DNA of 64,000 nucleotides from NCBI GenBank assembly GCA_021292105.1, contig CM037869.1, forward strand, positions 7,376,204 through 7,440,203, in the 5' to 3' direction. How positions within the stretch are numbered: the stretch's first letter is position 1; each line of letters opens with the position of its first letter. The DNA is from Anadara kagoshimensis (Eukaryota > Mollusca > Bivalvia > Arcoida > Arcidae). A model generated the notes under the pieces. It saw only the letters and a program-made list of their open reading frames with translations, had not been told where the DNA came from and ran no database searches. The translations under genes were made by a program, and so were the position numbers. Below, piece after piece: positions 53,640-64,000 of the stretch.

Positions 53640-53942
53640 ATGGACAACCTTGTCGTGAATCTACGTTATGGTTTTCTATATACCAAGTCGTCAGGGTACT
53701 TTCTCTCCAGAGAAAAAAGAATTTGTTACTTGTGTAATAACGAACTTGGTGATGAGTATTATCTTATTATAAATTGTGAAATGTTGTCAGATGCTAGAAA
53801 ATTATATAAACCTATTTATTATATATATCATCCGAATACTCTGAAATATCGAAATCTTTTTTTAACTATGAAATTGTCTATTTTAAATAATGTATGTAAA
53901 TTAAACAGTATTATATATGAGAGGGTCTCCCCTCCAGGTTAA
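53640..53942 (+). pseudogene. LINE ORF2 C-terminal domain
   Basis: NLRYGFLYTKSSGYF, REKRICYLCNNELGDEYYLI, NCEMLSDARKLYK and YIYHPNTLKYRNLF match the C-terminal C-x2-C...H/Y...C block (R-E-x-R-I-C-x-x-C...GDE-x-H/Y) of CR1/L2-like LINE proteins. Only this block is kept, followed by a 3' UTR; a 5'-truncated copy. Confidence 0.7.
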
Positions 53943-54055
53943 ATTGTACATGTTATAGAGTACTCATGTAAATGTATGTTATATTTTGTATATAATATTC
54001 TCTAAGAACAGAACATCAAAATTGACATCCCTAAGTAAATCTGGGCGACAATGCT

Positions 54056-54095
54056 ATTTTCAACAGAATACACTATTTTGTATTCTGTTGAAAAT
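54056..54095. repeat. Perfect 16-bp-arm hairpin
   Basis: ATTTTCAACAGAATAC, 8-nt loop, then its exact complement. It lies in the presumed 3' UTR of the LINE fragment. Confidence 0.8.
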
Positions 54096-54429
54096 GAGAA
54101 ACATTTAATACAGTGTTCTTTATAATCGGATTTGTGTTTACTCTTTTAGAAGCGCTATATTTTTATTTTTGTTCTTTTATCTGTATACATGTATTTTATG
54201 ATTTTGAATTAAATTCTCGGATTTATATGTCTAGGAATTCTTATGCGAATTTATATTATCATTTACTCATCTTTTTATAATGTATACTCATAATGTAGTT
54301 TCGTTTTTATTATTATTTTTTTTTGTTTATTTCCCCACGTCATTTATTAAATGACAGGTGTTGTGTATAAGTTGGCGAGACAATGTTCCATACCCAGGGA
54401 GGTAAAATGCCATACATCATACATGAAAG

Positions 54430-56180
54430 AACTTACAATATACATGGGGGTAGTTCTTGCTTATTGTATTGTTAAATAGGTGTGAAAAGAATCACTAAAA
54501 CAATAGATTACATAAAGCCATGCATACACCTACACTGCATGTCACGATACTAGAACATTGCTCTATATTCCGATGCTATAATAGTATCATTTTATTCTTG
54601 ATGGAAAACCCAAACAGACCGCATCATGAATTTCAGATCAAAAAAGATATCAAGCAAGTACTTTTAATGTAAACTATAATATTATATTATTTCGTAGCCA
54701 AATTTGTTTTATTCCTTTTTTGCGAAATTATAATATTACATATTTATTCCGTAACATTTTCCTGTTCTTGTTCAGATATGTGTTAATTATACAATACAGT
54801 ATTTTTTACTTAAAACTTTATCCTAGATTCAGGTCAATTTTTCAATAATTTCAAGTTGCAAATTTTATAGACTTAAAATAAAATTATTTGATTGTTTATA
54901 ACTCAATGAAATTCTTTTGGCTAGTCATTGATTTATAGATTAATATTAATCTTTATATCAAATATACAGTGATATCTTTTGCAAATTGTCAATTATTTTG
55001 TGTAAAGAAATATGCCCCCCCCTTTTCAAGTTTGCCTAGGAAAAAATACATACAAAATGTTTTTCCCTTAAAAACTTGTGTTTTGTGTACCCCCCCTCCC
55101 AAAAAAAAGAAAAAGGAAACGTACTATTGTGAGATTGGATGAAACTATTTAAATGAGCGCTGAGCAATGTAGAAAAGTAAGTATCCCAATCTAGAGCTAA
55201 AATAGAACAGTCACGAGTACAGTACAGTCACTTGGACTCGGTACACATGATACTGAAGTGTAGTTGCCTCCCTTGTAAATCTGCAAATTTTGTGAAAATA
55301 TGCATCGACATATGAATAATTCCCTCTTAAACTTGTTTAAAACTACTCAACCCTAACTCGACAACCCCCCCCCCCGATTGTAGAGAGGGACAAGTTATTT
55401 TCTTTTAGAGAGAGAGCTTTGGATGAATTATTTCAGATATGGATTATTTGTTTCAGTCCCCCTTTGAATTTTCATGAAATAAATACATTCAAAAGTAGCA
55501 CATGGCAGTATGCCCATGTTTGTCCCTATTTTAAAATAAACATGTTCAGAGACTGTTTTAAGATTACTTTACCGGAAATATGTCTTTTACTTTCTAATTC
55601 CTAAAATAAATTAAAAATTCTTTTCAAAACTTTTGAGTTAAAATTTAGATACTATTTGAAATTCATAATATTCTGCTTTAATACATATTCTCGGTTTTTG
55701 TAATTTGTCAGAATTTCAGATAATTTCAGTTGAAGAATAATTTCTGTAAAGCACACTAGATCAAAATGATCTGACTAGTGGAAATTAAAATAAATTATTA
55801 AAAACAATTTTAATACTTAAAAAATGTCATTTTGTGTGTATTCAGATTTTAGTGTAAATTATAAAAAATAATTGTTTTAAGTATTGCATAAAATTGTTAG
55901 CATCAAGATTTGAAATGAAATTGTTTTATTTTAACATTATATTAGTTATCTGAAATGGATTGACAAATATTATTCTCAAGTCTGTAAGTGCAAATGTGTG
56001 TGTATGTGGGACTTTAGAGAGAGAATTCAATGTGAAACATGTGTCTTTTAAGTGAAAAAATAAACTACTAAATATTTAATTTGTCAACAAAATGTAGGTC
56101 CTCAATTTCTTTTCTTTTACCAATTTTATATTCAATCATATTTTTTTCTGAACTACAATTATAAATTGCATGTAACAATA
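54430..56180. other. Non-coding, homopolymer-rich
   Basis: C-runs at 55014-55022, 55090-55098 and 55365-55374; otherwise AT-rich. No gene, RNA or transposon end recognised. Confidence 0.5.
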
Positions 56181-56181
56181 A

Positions 56182-57900
56182 ACAAGAGGCCCATGGGCCT
56201 TAACGCTCACCTGAGGACGAGTACATATCTTATGCAGAGGTTCAATGGTCAATGACATTAATAAAAGAGAATATCAAAATTTTCAGCAGTAAGGGCCAAT
56301 AATATGCAAGTATTTTTGCAAATTAATTATAATAATTATTATATAAGGATGCTATATATAACATTAAAAGTCTAGCTACAATATATTTATAAACAGCTAA
56401 AACATCTGTATATTAAAATGTGCATTAGGCCAATACCTACAATATTCCATATACAAAGAGTTTATAGTTTTTGAGATAATTAACCATTTAAGTATTCGTT
56501 GGCATCTATGACCTTGATCTTTGAACCTATGACCTTCATTCATATATCAAAATGATTGTTGTGCAAATGCCTACAATATTCCAATATACATGCCTATACA
56601 AAAAGTTTATAGTTTTTGAGAAAATTAACCATTTAAGTATTCATTTGCATCTATGACCTTGCCCTTTGTACCTATGACCTTCATTCATATATCAAAATGA
56701 TCATTAGGCCAATACCTACAATATTCCAATATACATGCCTATACAAAAAGTTAATAGTTTTTGAGATAATTAACCATTTAAGTATTCATTTACATCTATG
56801 ACCTTGACCTTTGAACCTATGACCTTCATTCATATATCAAATTGATTATTAGGCCAATAACTATAATATTCCAATATACATGCCTATACAAAAAGTTTAT
56901 AGTTTTTGAGATAATTAACCATTTAAGTATTTGTTCGCATCTTTGACCTTGACCTTTGAACCTATGACCTTTATTCATATATCAAAATGATCGTTAGGCC
57001 AATACCTACAATATTCCAATATACATGCCTATACAAAAGTTTATAGTTATTGAGATAATTAACCATTTCAGTACTTGTTTACATGTGACCTTGACCTTTG
57101 AACCTATGACCTTTATTCATATATCAAAATGACCATTGTGCCATTACCTACAATATTCTGATATACATGCCTATACAAAAAATTCATAGTTTTGCAGATA
57201 ATTAACTATTTTGGTATTCTTGGACATCTGTGACCTTGACCTTTGAACCCATGACCCTGATCTTTGTATCAAAAAATGATTGTCATGTCAATACCTACAA
57301 GTAACTGAAAATCCTATGCCATTATCACAAGAAATGTTAAAAAAATAAGCATTTTTTATCAAAGGTCAAAAACTGGGACATGACCTTGACCTTCGACCTT
57401 GACATCAATTGGAAGAAAATTGCAAGACAAGATCAACAGTGAAAACTCCATACAATTATCTTCAGCCGTTATGAAGTTATAACAATAAATGTCTCATTTT
57501 AAAAATTACATAATTTTACGCAAAAAACGCGTAACCCATTTTTCGTCTAATTTTCATGAAAAACACAATTTTAATGTTCCCAGGTATGCTGAATCCAAAT
57601 ATCCAATCAAAATTTGCCTGCACCTTTTGCTTTCAGAGAAGAAGATTTTTTTGTCTTTTGCTATTTTTAGTAACAGCTGCCATCTTGGTGGGCGTGGCCA
57701 AACCCCGAACACAATTTTGAAAGGCTGTTACCTAGGCATGATAACCACCAAGTTTCATCAAATATGGCCCAGTAGTTTTGAAGGAGAAGATTAAAATGTA
57801 AAGTTTACACACGACACACGACGCACGACGCACGACGGACGACGGACGGTGATAGATTACAATAGCTCATCTGAGCTTTTTGCTCAGGTGAGCTAAAAAA
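56182..57900 (-). mobile_element. Pearl/HINE-like element, diverged 145-bp family
   Basis: ACAAGAGGCCCATGGGCCTT then CGCTCACCTGAGG on the left; TTTTGCTCAGGTGAGCTAAA on the right, preceded by (GACGGAC/GACGCAC)n at 57808-57850. Arm sequence includes GCAAAAAACGCGTAACCCAT as in the other copies. Older or different subfamily judging by substitutions in the units. Confidence 0.75.
56420..57315 (-). repeat. Tandem array, seven ~145-bp units
   Basis: Landmark CTACAATATT at 56437, 56571, 56716, 56861 (variant), 57006, 57148 and 57295; the central steps are 145, outer ones 134-147. Units hold GACCTTGACCTTTGAACC as in the other arrays. Confidence 0.9.
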
Positions 57901-58550
57901 TACCAATTATCGCTTGTGTTATATCATAAAATTCTTTTTGACATATTCCTTTAAATCAAATTTGTTCACTTTCAAGGGAGGCATTTTCTGTTGCTATTTA
58001 CAAACACATTTGGTCTATATCGATAAATCGCACAGGTGTGAAATAATCACATGTTGTGTAAGAGAGCATGCGCGGTCCTGGCGACAAAAGCAGTCGTAAA
58101 GTTAAGTCCAGAACAGAATTTAGAACAGTTTATAGAACTGTACTAAGCATGCGCGGTCTTCGTGACAATAATGGTCAGCAGGACCAATTCTAGGACAATA
58201 TTTAAAACATAATTTAGTTTCAAATGAGCATGCGCGGTCCTGGTCATAGAACAAGAACGAGAACTATTCTGGACATTGTCATCAGGACATTTTCCAGGAC
58301 AATCTCTGTTTTCTGAAGCTGTCGCCAGGACAGTTTTAACCAGTCATATCTCTGCTCCTTAGTTAACTTATAGCAGTCATAATCTCTGCTTTATAAGTTA
58401 ACTTGGATGTTATGTTGTGACTGGTGGGTACTGTACACAAATATAGTTTTACATTTCGTGTCGCAGCTGCTGACAGACCTAAAGTATTGTAGGAAATTAA
58501 GTTCTAAAATAATTTTCATTCACTACACATATATGGTTTAACATTCAAAG
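57901..58550. other. Intergenic or promoter-like stretch with repeated CATGCGC motif
   Basis: GAGCATGCGCGGTCCTGG at 58064 and 58226, with a shorter copy AGCATGCGCGGTC at 58146, spaced about 80 bp, each followed by GxGACAA-type sequence. The motif resembles the NRF-1 site (YGCGCATGCGCR) with one mismatch. Could be a short tandem repeat or promoter elements for the exon at 58551. Confidence 0.4.
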
Positions 58551-58945
58551 CTCCAGATGTAACCCTGCAAGTATCGCCAGAGAAAAAGGGCAAAATCGTG
58601 TTAGTGAAGAAGATTCAAGAGGATTCATCTTGCTTGAAATGCAAAAAACCAATTACACTTTCATCTGCGACACAATTTATTAAATGTGCCTGTTGTGAAA
58701 TGGTTCAGAAAACTGACAATGTTGCCAAACTTAAAACAGTTTCTTTGACATTGGACACTGATTTGCACCAAACATACACAATGTTTAACGAAACATTTGA
58801 GACCTTCTTGAAAGACTGCAATAAAGAAAGGTTAAATACACACGAATTGGAAGAATTTCTGCTTGATCATTTAACTGTTTCAATCAAAGTTAATGGATCT
58901 GCCATCAAATCCATAACTGTAAAAAAATTAAAAATGTTTTTTTAA
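58551..58945 (+). CDS. RPA-like zinc-ribbon / OB-fold exon
   Basis: After an acceptor-like AACATTCAAAG the frame is open for 131 codons to TAA. It reads PDVTLQVSPEKKGKIVLVKK, then a four-Cys ribbon CLKCKKPI...FIKCACCEM, then VSLTLDTDLHQTYTMFNETF and ELEEFLLDHLTVSIKVNGS. C-x2-C...C-x2-C inside a beta-barrel-like sequence is the layout of the C-terminal OB-fold of RPA70-like ssDNA-binding proteins. Similar proteins occur as multi-copy, probably transposon-linked families in molluscs. Upstream exons not found. Confidence 0.45.
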
Positions 58946-59900
58946 AAAATGCTGTTCAAACCAGGGCTGTCAGTTACAACATTTTGATCTGAATATTCAA
59001 TATTAATATGCATTAACCAAACCATAACTGCTTAATCAACCAATGCAAAGTTTAGCTCTCTGTCAAACCATAAATGATCTTATCAATATCGAAAATTATT
59101 ACACCAGAGCTATATTGAGAAAAATTCTAGATAAATCGCTATTTTTATTATACATAATCTGTAATCAGTGGTCTCGGTGTGTTTTCTAATTTTTATCTCG
59201 TATTGAAGTACATTATTCCTCCTTTTTCTTATATTACATGTAAATGTTTCCATGATCAAGTCACACTTCTTGTTACACAACGTATATGAGAGATACCCCT
59301 GCATAAATTTACATGTGTTGCTGTGATGTCAATCACATTTTCCACAAATAATTGAGTTTAACCATTATACTGTTGACACTTTTTATGTCAAATGCGCTCA
59401 TTCCGTCTTACATTTGTAAAAAAGATTACATTTCAAATTTTTCTTTTATCAATATGTAGTTTCATTCAGCATTGAAACATGTCAATATACACATGTTCAT
59501 TAAAAAAAATCAGTGCCTTTTTTCTTCTTATAAAACTACGTTTGTTGAACACAACTACTCATGCTGATTCCTACTTTCAGTTGACAATTGGATCAGGTCG
59601 TGACCATTAAACCCTCTAACCTAACCACATTTACATATCAAATAACCAGGTACGTGTACTTGTGGCAACCCTTGTTCAAACCCATTAACATCAACAAATA
59701 TTAAATCGTGTAATTATTAATATTAAATATTATATCGTGTGATAGTGTCTTAATTAAATCCATTTAGTTCTATTAGATATATGTAGATTCGTGTCTTGCC
59801 ACTACCCTCTGGGGGAACTAATGAACTTGTTCACTCTTGAACTGACAACAAGAACAATGATAGCACAAAACTCCTCTAACGGCAGAATTTCGTTTAGTCC
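58946..59900. other. Non-coding, nothing recognised
   Basis: AT-rich; the 59110-59304 minus-strand frame is unsupported. Confidence 0.4.
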
Positions 59901-59907
59901 CAGATAC

Positions 59908-60860
59908 CTAAATGTCGATATTCCTGCAATTCTGGTACAGTCTATATACAATTTCACTCTGCTTATGTTCAATCTTTCGTATCTTAAAGTACCAGTCCGG
60001 ACAAACTTTGTATTGTAGCACCAAGTCTTCTATATCTAGACAACTATCGGATGCGGTTAGTTCTTTCCATTGTTTTAGTTGTATTTCTTTTAGATAGCCC
60101 ATTAGCACCGCCCTGACCAAATAGAGGTTGTCAGAGTTTTTAATTTCTATAATCGATCGCTTGTTCGATATTGAGCTATAAGGACCAGTCAAACAATTGA
60201 TGCTTTTTCCTCCATCTACCTTAAGCGTGTCTATTGTTCCAATATCCTTTTTCCACCATCTACCTTAAGCGTGTCTGTTGTTCCAATATCAATAGACATT
60301 CCCACTTCTACGGCTAATAATTTGATGGGAATTTAACACATTCTTTATATATTCATCATTTATTTTTTGTAAAGGCACAATATGTTTGAGTTAAGATCCG
60401 GATGTCCCATAACCATTCTTCCAAAATCATTACCTTGAAGACCCTGTTCAACTTCGTTCAATAGTTCATTAAACCAGGCCTACAGTTCATTGTGTAAATT
60501 TGAGTTCTTCTCCACCTAATTCTTGGTTGAAGTCAAATTTAACTTTATAATGACGGTCTATGGCATGATTTTTAAATGTTTGTTTTCGAGAAGTTTTCTT
60601 ATGCTATAGGTTAATATTTTTACGTGCCAAACATTTTAAAATATCAAATAATTCAAAGTATTAGCGAACAGGTCAAGATCATCTCTTAAGCTGGCGTAAA
60701 GACTTGATGTCTTTTAATGTTTCTACTCTTAATAAAATATCTTCGATATAAGACCATCATTATCAATTCTGTGAATATATTCTGCTAAATTGGACTCATA
60801 TTGGCATTTTGCCTTTTGTGTCGACTTACGGAGGCGCCTTTCTTCAACATTTGAATCAGG
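59908..60860 (-). pseudogene. Remnant of Polinton/DNA-virus-like protein N-terminal region
   Basis: Reading leftward from 60860, fragments in changing frames give a helical N-terminal region, a 'QGNDFGRMVMGHPDL' block and then RSIIEIKNSDNLYLVRAV. The pair 'nDxxRxxxxxxxL' followed by 'IxNxDNLCLxRA' is a layout I associate with proteins encoded near DNA polymerase B in Polinton/Maverick and related elements in invertebrates. The Cys normally seen after 'DNL' is Tyr here, and there are several stops and frameshifts. No polymerase motif is present. Confidence 0.35.
60203..60290. repeat. 44-bp tandem duplication
   Basis: CCATCTACCTTAAGCGTGTC...TTCCAATATC occurs twice back to back with two substitutions, inside the viral/Polinton-like remnant, disrupting its frame. 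Confidence 0.8.
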
Positions 60861-61321
60861 ACCTTGAATAACCATAGTTTCAAGATTTTGAGTAACAGTA
60901 TCTTCCAAGTTTACACAGACCCTTTAGTAGCCATTTACACATATATAATGGCGGTTCATTTACACATATATAATGACGGTTATTCATAAAAATATACAAT
61001 ATTAAGATTTTCAAAATTTGGCAACCTAAATTATAAACAATTTTAGAGATAATAGCAATACATGGTTTGGTACACTGTTTCTTTTCCCAAAAAAACATCC
61101 GTCGGACTATGCATAGATCGACCCCCCCCCCTTTCCCCTTTCTGTCTTGCCACAACACCATTTTCCAAACTACGCCATACAACAGCACGGCAGTGCTATG
61201 TTTAAAATCGTTTTCTTGCAATACTTTAAAGGCTTCCATCATCTACAGCTGCAAAACCAAATGTTAAATAATATTTGAATAGTTGAACAGGCAAAAAATA
61301 CTTGGGAGGATTGATTATTTA

Positions 61322-61453
61322 ATGGCAGTAACAGCAAGAGCAGGTTTTCAAATAACAATGACTCAGATGTCAGTGGAACTCGCGAACATAGAGGTTCAAT
61401 TGGGTGAACTGAGAGAAGAGTTAAGACAACAGCTATTTGAACATCAAAAATAA
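61322..61453 (+). CDS. Small ORF inside the TIR element (43 aa, amphipathic)
   Basis: ATG to TAA encodes a small polar start then ELANIEVQLGELREELRQQL, a clean heptad-like amphipathic helix. A degenerate repeat of its last ~45 bp follows at 61508-61555. Too short for homology; coding status uncertain. Confidence 0.3.
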   Translation: MAVTARAGFQITMTQMSVELANIEVQLGELREELRQQLFEHQK

Positions 61454-61651
61454 TAAAAGGAAAAAAGATGGTGTAGATTTGGTGTCATATATGATATAGA
61501 AAATTATTGAAGAGTCAAGACAGTTATTTAAACATCAAAAATACTCATTGAAGGAAATAAATATTGTAGATCTGGTGACAATTGTGCTAAAGTGTCAAAT
61601 TCTATGTGTTATTTGGAAATTTAAATTCAACTGACTGCGTAATTTGTGATC

Positions 61652-61654
<3 letters not shown>

Positions 61655-61686
<32 letters not shown>
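61655..61686. repeat. (TA)16 microsatellite
   Basis: Uninterrupted TA run flanked by CAGG and CCTG, making a perfect palindrome inside the TIR element. Confidence 0.95.
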
Positions 61687-61689
<3 letters not shown>

Positions 61690-61979
61690 GTTACGGAAAA
61701 ACTAATTTATTTATAAGATTATCTGATTTTAAGAAAAAATTTGTTTCATTCGTATACTTTAAAATATAAACCTGTCTTCTAAGATCGTTTAACAAGTTTA
61801 GTACAGTTTTTTTATATTAATATGTAAACATAGCACTACCGTGCTGTTGTACGGCGTAGTTGGGAAAATAGCGTTGTGGCAAGACCGATTATAACCGGAA
61901 ATGGGGGGGTGTCGATCTATGCATAGTCCGAAGGATGTTTTTTGGAAAAAGAAACAATGTACCAAACCATGTGTTGCTA

Positions 61980-63680
61980 AATAATAATAATTTCATAAAT
62001 ATATGAAAAGACCATCAGTAATTAAATTTAATAAAGTCGTACCCGATCGTTTTGTCATTTCGGATAGAGAGAAAGTAGAGTTTTGCAGACCCTACCGTCG
62101 CTATGAGGGGGTACATTCTAGCGGTTGTATATAAGTTGATCATTTGCTGTTAAATCTGGGTTTTAATAAACTGCTGATTATCACTCACAATATTCCCGTT
62201 TCATGTTTAAAATCCACATGTGGTCATTTGCACACAACACTACGAATTTATATCCCTTTCACGAAAGTGAAATCTAATCGATAAACAGTTTTAAAATATG
62301 ACACAATTGCTTCAACATCAAAATACTTTATCATACCCTTCAAAAAAAATTTAAATTACCGTAGATTACATCAAGAATAAATAAATCAACCTGCCATTGC
62401 TGTTTATTACATAAAAAGTTATGATTTTACATCGTAGGATGCAAACGTCTCTGACTACTTTTTATTGTAAACACGAGATCAGTTCGCCAAATTGCAGACA
62501 TTATTGGATGCATCCCGTCGCAATATTTTACTAGATTCCTTAATGTATTCTTCTGAAAATTTATTCCAAATGTGCATATGTAACTAAATGCATTACCCGT
62601 CTCAGAATACATATCTCACGATAAAACAGATATATTTCTTTCACGCTCAGGTACCAGGCGAACTATTTCCATGTGTACTCATATCTTATAATTTCATAGC
62701 AAAGAAGCCCGATATCTTGGAAGAAAGCGATAGCAAAGTACGCGTTCACTATCGTGAAACGCCGTACAAAAAACAGAATTATTATTAATTTTTTACCACA
62801 TTGAAATTTGAAATAAAGTAAAAAATATTATTAAAATCTATCACCATTGGTTTCGGTTATTTTTTTAAAACATAGAAATTGTCTTCAGAAACAAGATAAG
62901 ATCTTGTATTTTACTGGGTATGTTTACCTAGTGATTGTAAAAAACATCGTATTTTATTTTCAAAACGCCGAGAATTGAACCAGGAAACGTGATAGACTGT
63001 CTGTCAGTTTCTCGATATATTGAAATAATATTGACATCCGAACAAACTTTTAATTTTATTGAATTTGAACATAAATTAAAATATCGGAGATTCAATAAGA
63101 AATATTAAGGATGTTAATTATCTAACCTTGGCACTTGTCGCATAACAATTTTAAAGACTTAGCATGAAATGAGATGGCATTAATAAACAGATCGCCTTTC
63201 AGTAATATATTTATCTATATCATTCTATGCTATTAATCTAACCTTGTTATTTGGAACAGAGGTCAACAAGGATCGTAGAGTGTCTTGAATTACTATAAAT
63301 AAATCAACAAACAAACGACCTTTTATACTTTTGGTGGCGATTCTAGAAAGTTCTTTTTAATTACTTTTAATTTTTTGAGTCATCATTTGAAGGTATTTCT
63401 GGATCGTTCTTTATATAAATTACCAAACATTCTAGTTCGATTTTTTTAGATTTTCTAGAACTTTTATTTTTGAAGCCCTATTTGTTATTTTATCGATTTA
63501 TTTACAAAAATCTATTACAACTCCATCTGTCATATTAAGAAAAAAATGTCTGATGAAAACACATCCTGAAACTAAATCTAGACGATTACAAACCCACTTT
63601 TTATATTTTTATGATCGAACATTCTTATTTTAGCAGTTTTTTAGACCGAACTTTCTAGACGGTTCTATAGTTCTATATTT
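61980..63680. other. Non-coding, nothing recognised
   Basis: AT-rich; the frames at 62427-62788 are shadows without domains. Confidence 0.45.
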
Positions 63681-64000
63681 AGCTTCGAAAATTGCTTTTG
63701 TTAGTTCACCGAAATATAAATAAATAAATCCAATGAGATGTAAAGTTACTTAAATATGAATAATGTTTTAAATAAATAAATGAAAAGGTCCTTTGTGTTT
63801 TTTTTTATTAATTCGTTGTGATAAATAGATAAAAATAAATAAATATAAAATTATTAGTAATAGTATATCATACACAGAGCATACAAGAATATAGTTCTTT
63901 CTTTACTTGTTATGATATTTAATTTTTTTCTGCTGAAGGAAATTGAAAACCCCATGCTAAAAATAAATACATATATAAAAACAGGAGAAGTAACTACTAA
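63681..64000 (+). repeat. Long direct repeat, copy 2 (continues past window end)
   Basis: Direct-orientation match of 39925-40232, still aligned at the last base of the window (AAGTAACTACTAA), so the repeat unit is longer than seen here. Confidence 0.85.

Larger units (their letters stand above)
61053..61979. mobile_element. 927-bp element with ~153-bp TIRs
   Basis: Left arm from TAGCAATACATGGTTTGGTA (61053-61205) and right arm (61826-61979, complement) are inverted with scattered mismatches and contain CATCCGTCGGACTATGCATA, a C/G homopolymer and CAACAGCACGGCAGTGCTAT. Internally there is a 43-codon ORF and a (TA)16 run. Candidate non-autonomous DNA transposon. The ORF calls in the arms (60880-61242, 61067-61267) are strand shadows. 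Confidence 0.75.

Overview
This is a eukaryotic, AT-rich, intron- and transposon-dominated window, most likely from a bivalve mollusc. The evidence is four copies of a bivalve-type interspersed element (ends with AGGCCCATGGGCCT and GCTCACCTGA/TCAGGTGAGC, core of ~145- or ~167-bp tandem repeats), several tRNA-derived SINEs with mollusc-type bodies, CR1/L2-like LINEs with an esterase-type ORF1, and type I hammerhead ribozymes of the kind found in animal retrozymes. There is no operon structure and no complete conserved housekeeping gene. Most coding signal is transposon-derived and decayed. Exon calls rest on reading frame, splice signals and phase only.

Layout. 1-2.5 kb: a TATA box and a signal-peptide-like ORF, then simple repeats. 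2.47-3.64 kb: a TIR element flanked by TA. 3.7-7.66 kb: a broken CR1/L2-like LINE interrupted by a BED-finger-encoding insertion. 7.7 kb: a SINE. 9.07-10.03 kb: the 3' end of a Ser/Thr-rich receptor-like gene whose tail ends in a perfect ITAM consensus. 10.2-12.4 kb: a pearl/HINE-like element with eleven 145-bp units. About 13.17-23.43 kb: a composite region on the minus strand that I read as one CACTG...CAGTG element. It carries a zinc-finger/transposase pseudogene and, downstream on the same strand, a three-exon CIDE-N-domain gene. A second tandem-repeat element (eight 167-bp units) sits in the CIDE-N intron, and a hAT-like element (17-20.4 kb) has inserted into the transposase gene with a 5-bp duplication.

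23.7-31.3 kb: a decayed zinc-finger exon, two LINE fragments, an unknown coding remnant, a retroelement 3'-end repeat and a 1.5-kb TIR element. 31.3-32.06 kb: a BEL/Pao pol fragment. 32.85-33.41 kb: a 1.7-unit tandem repeat with two hammerhead ribozymes exactly 320 bp apart, i.e. a retrozyme-like locus. 37.4-39.7 kb: an inverted-orientation 145-bp-unit element. 39.9-40.2 kb: a segment repeated directly at 63.7-64 kb. 40.5 kb: a third hammerhead. 42-53 kb: retroelement ends, SINE remnants, small palindromic elements, transposon first exons, an RS-rich remnant and a tandemly duplicated exon. 53.6 kb: a LINE C-terminal domain. 56.2-57.9 kb: a fourth tandem-repeat element. 58.55 kb: an RPA-like zinc-ribbon exon. 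59.9-60.9 kb: a minus-strand remnant of a Polinton/DNA-virus-like protein. 61.05-61.98 kb: an element with ~153-bp TIRs and a 43-codon ORF.

The loci most worth following up are the CIDE-N/transposase composite, the dimeric hammerhead locus, the ITAM-tailed receptor fragment and the constant-length tandem arrays.
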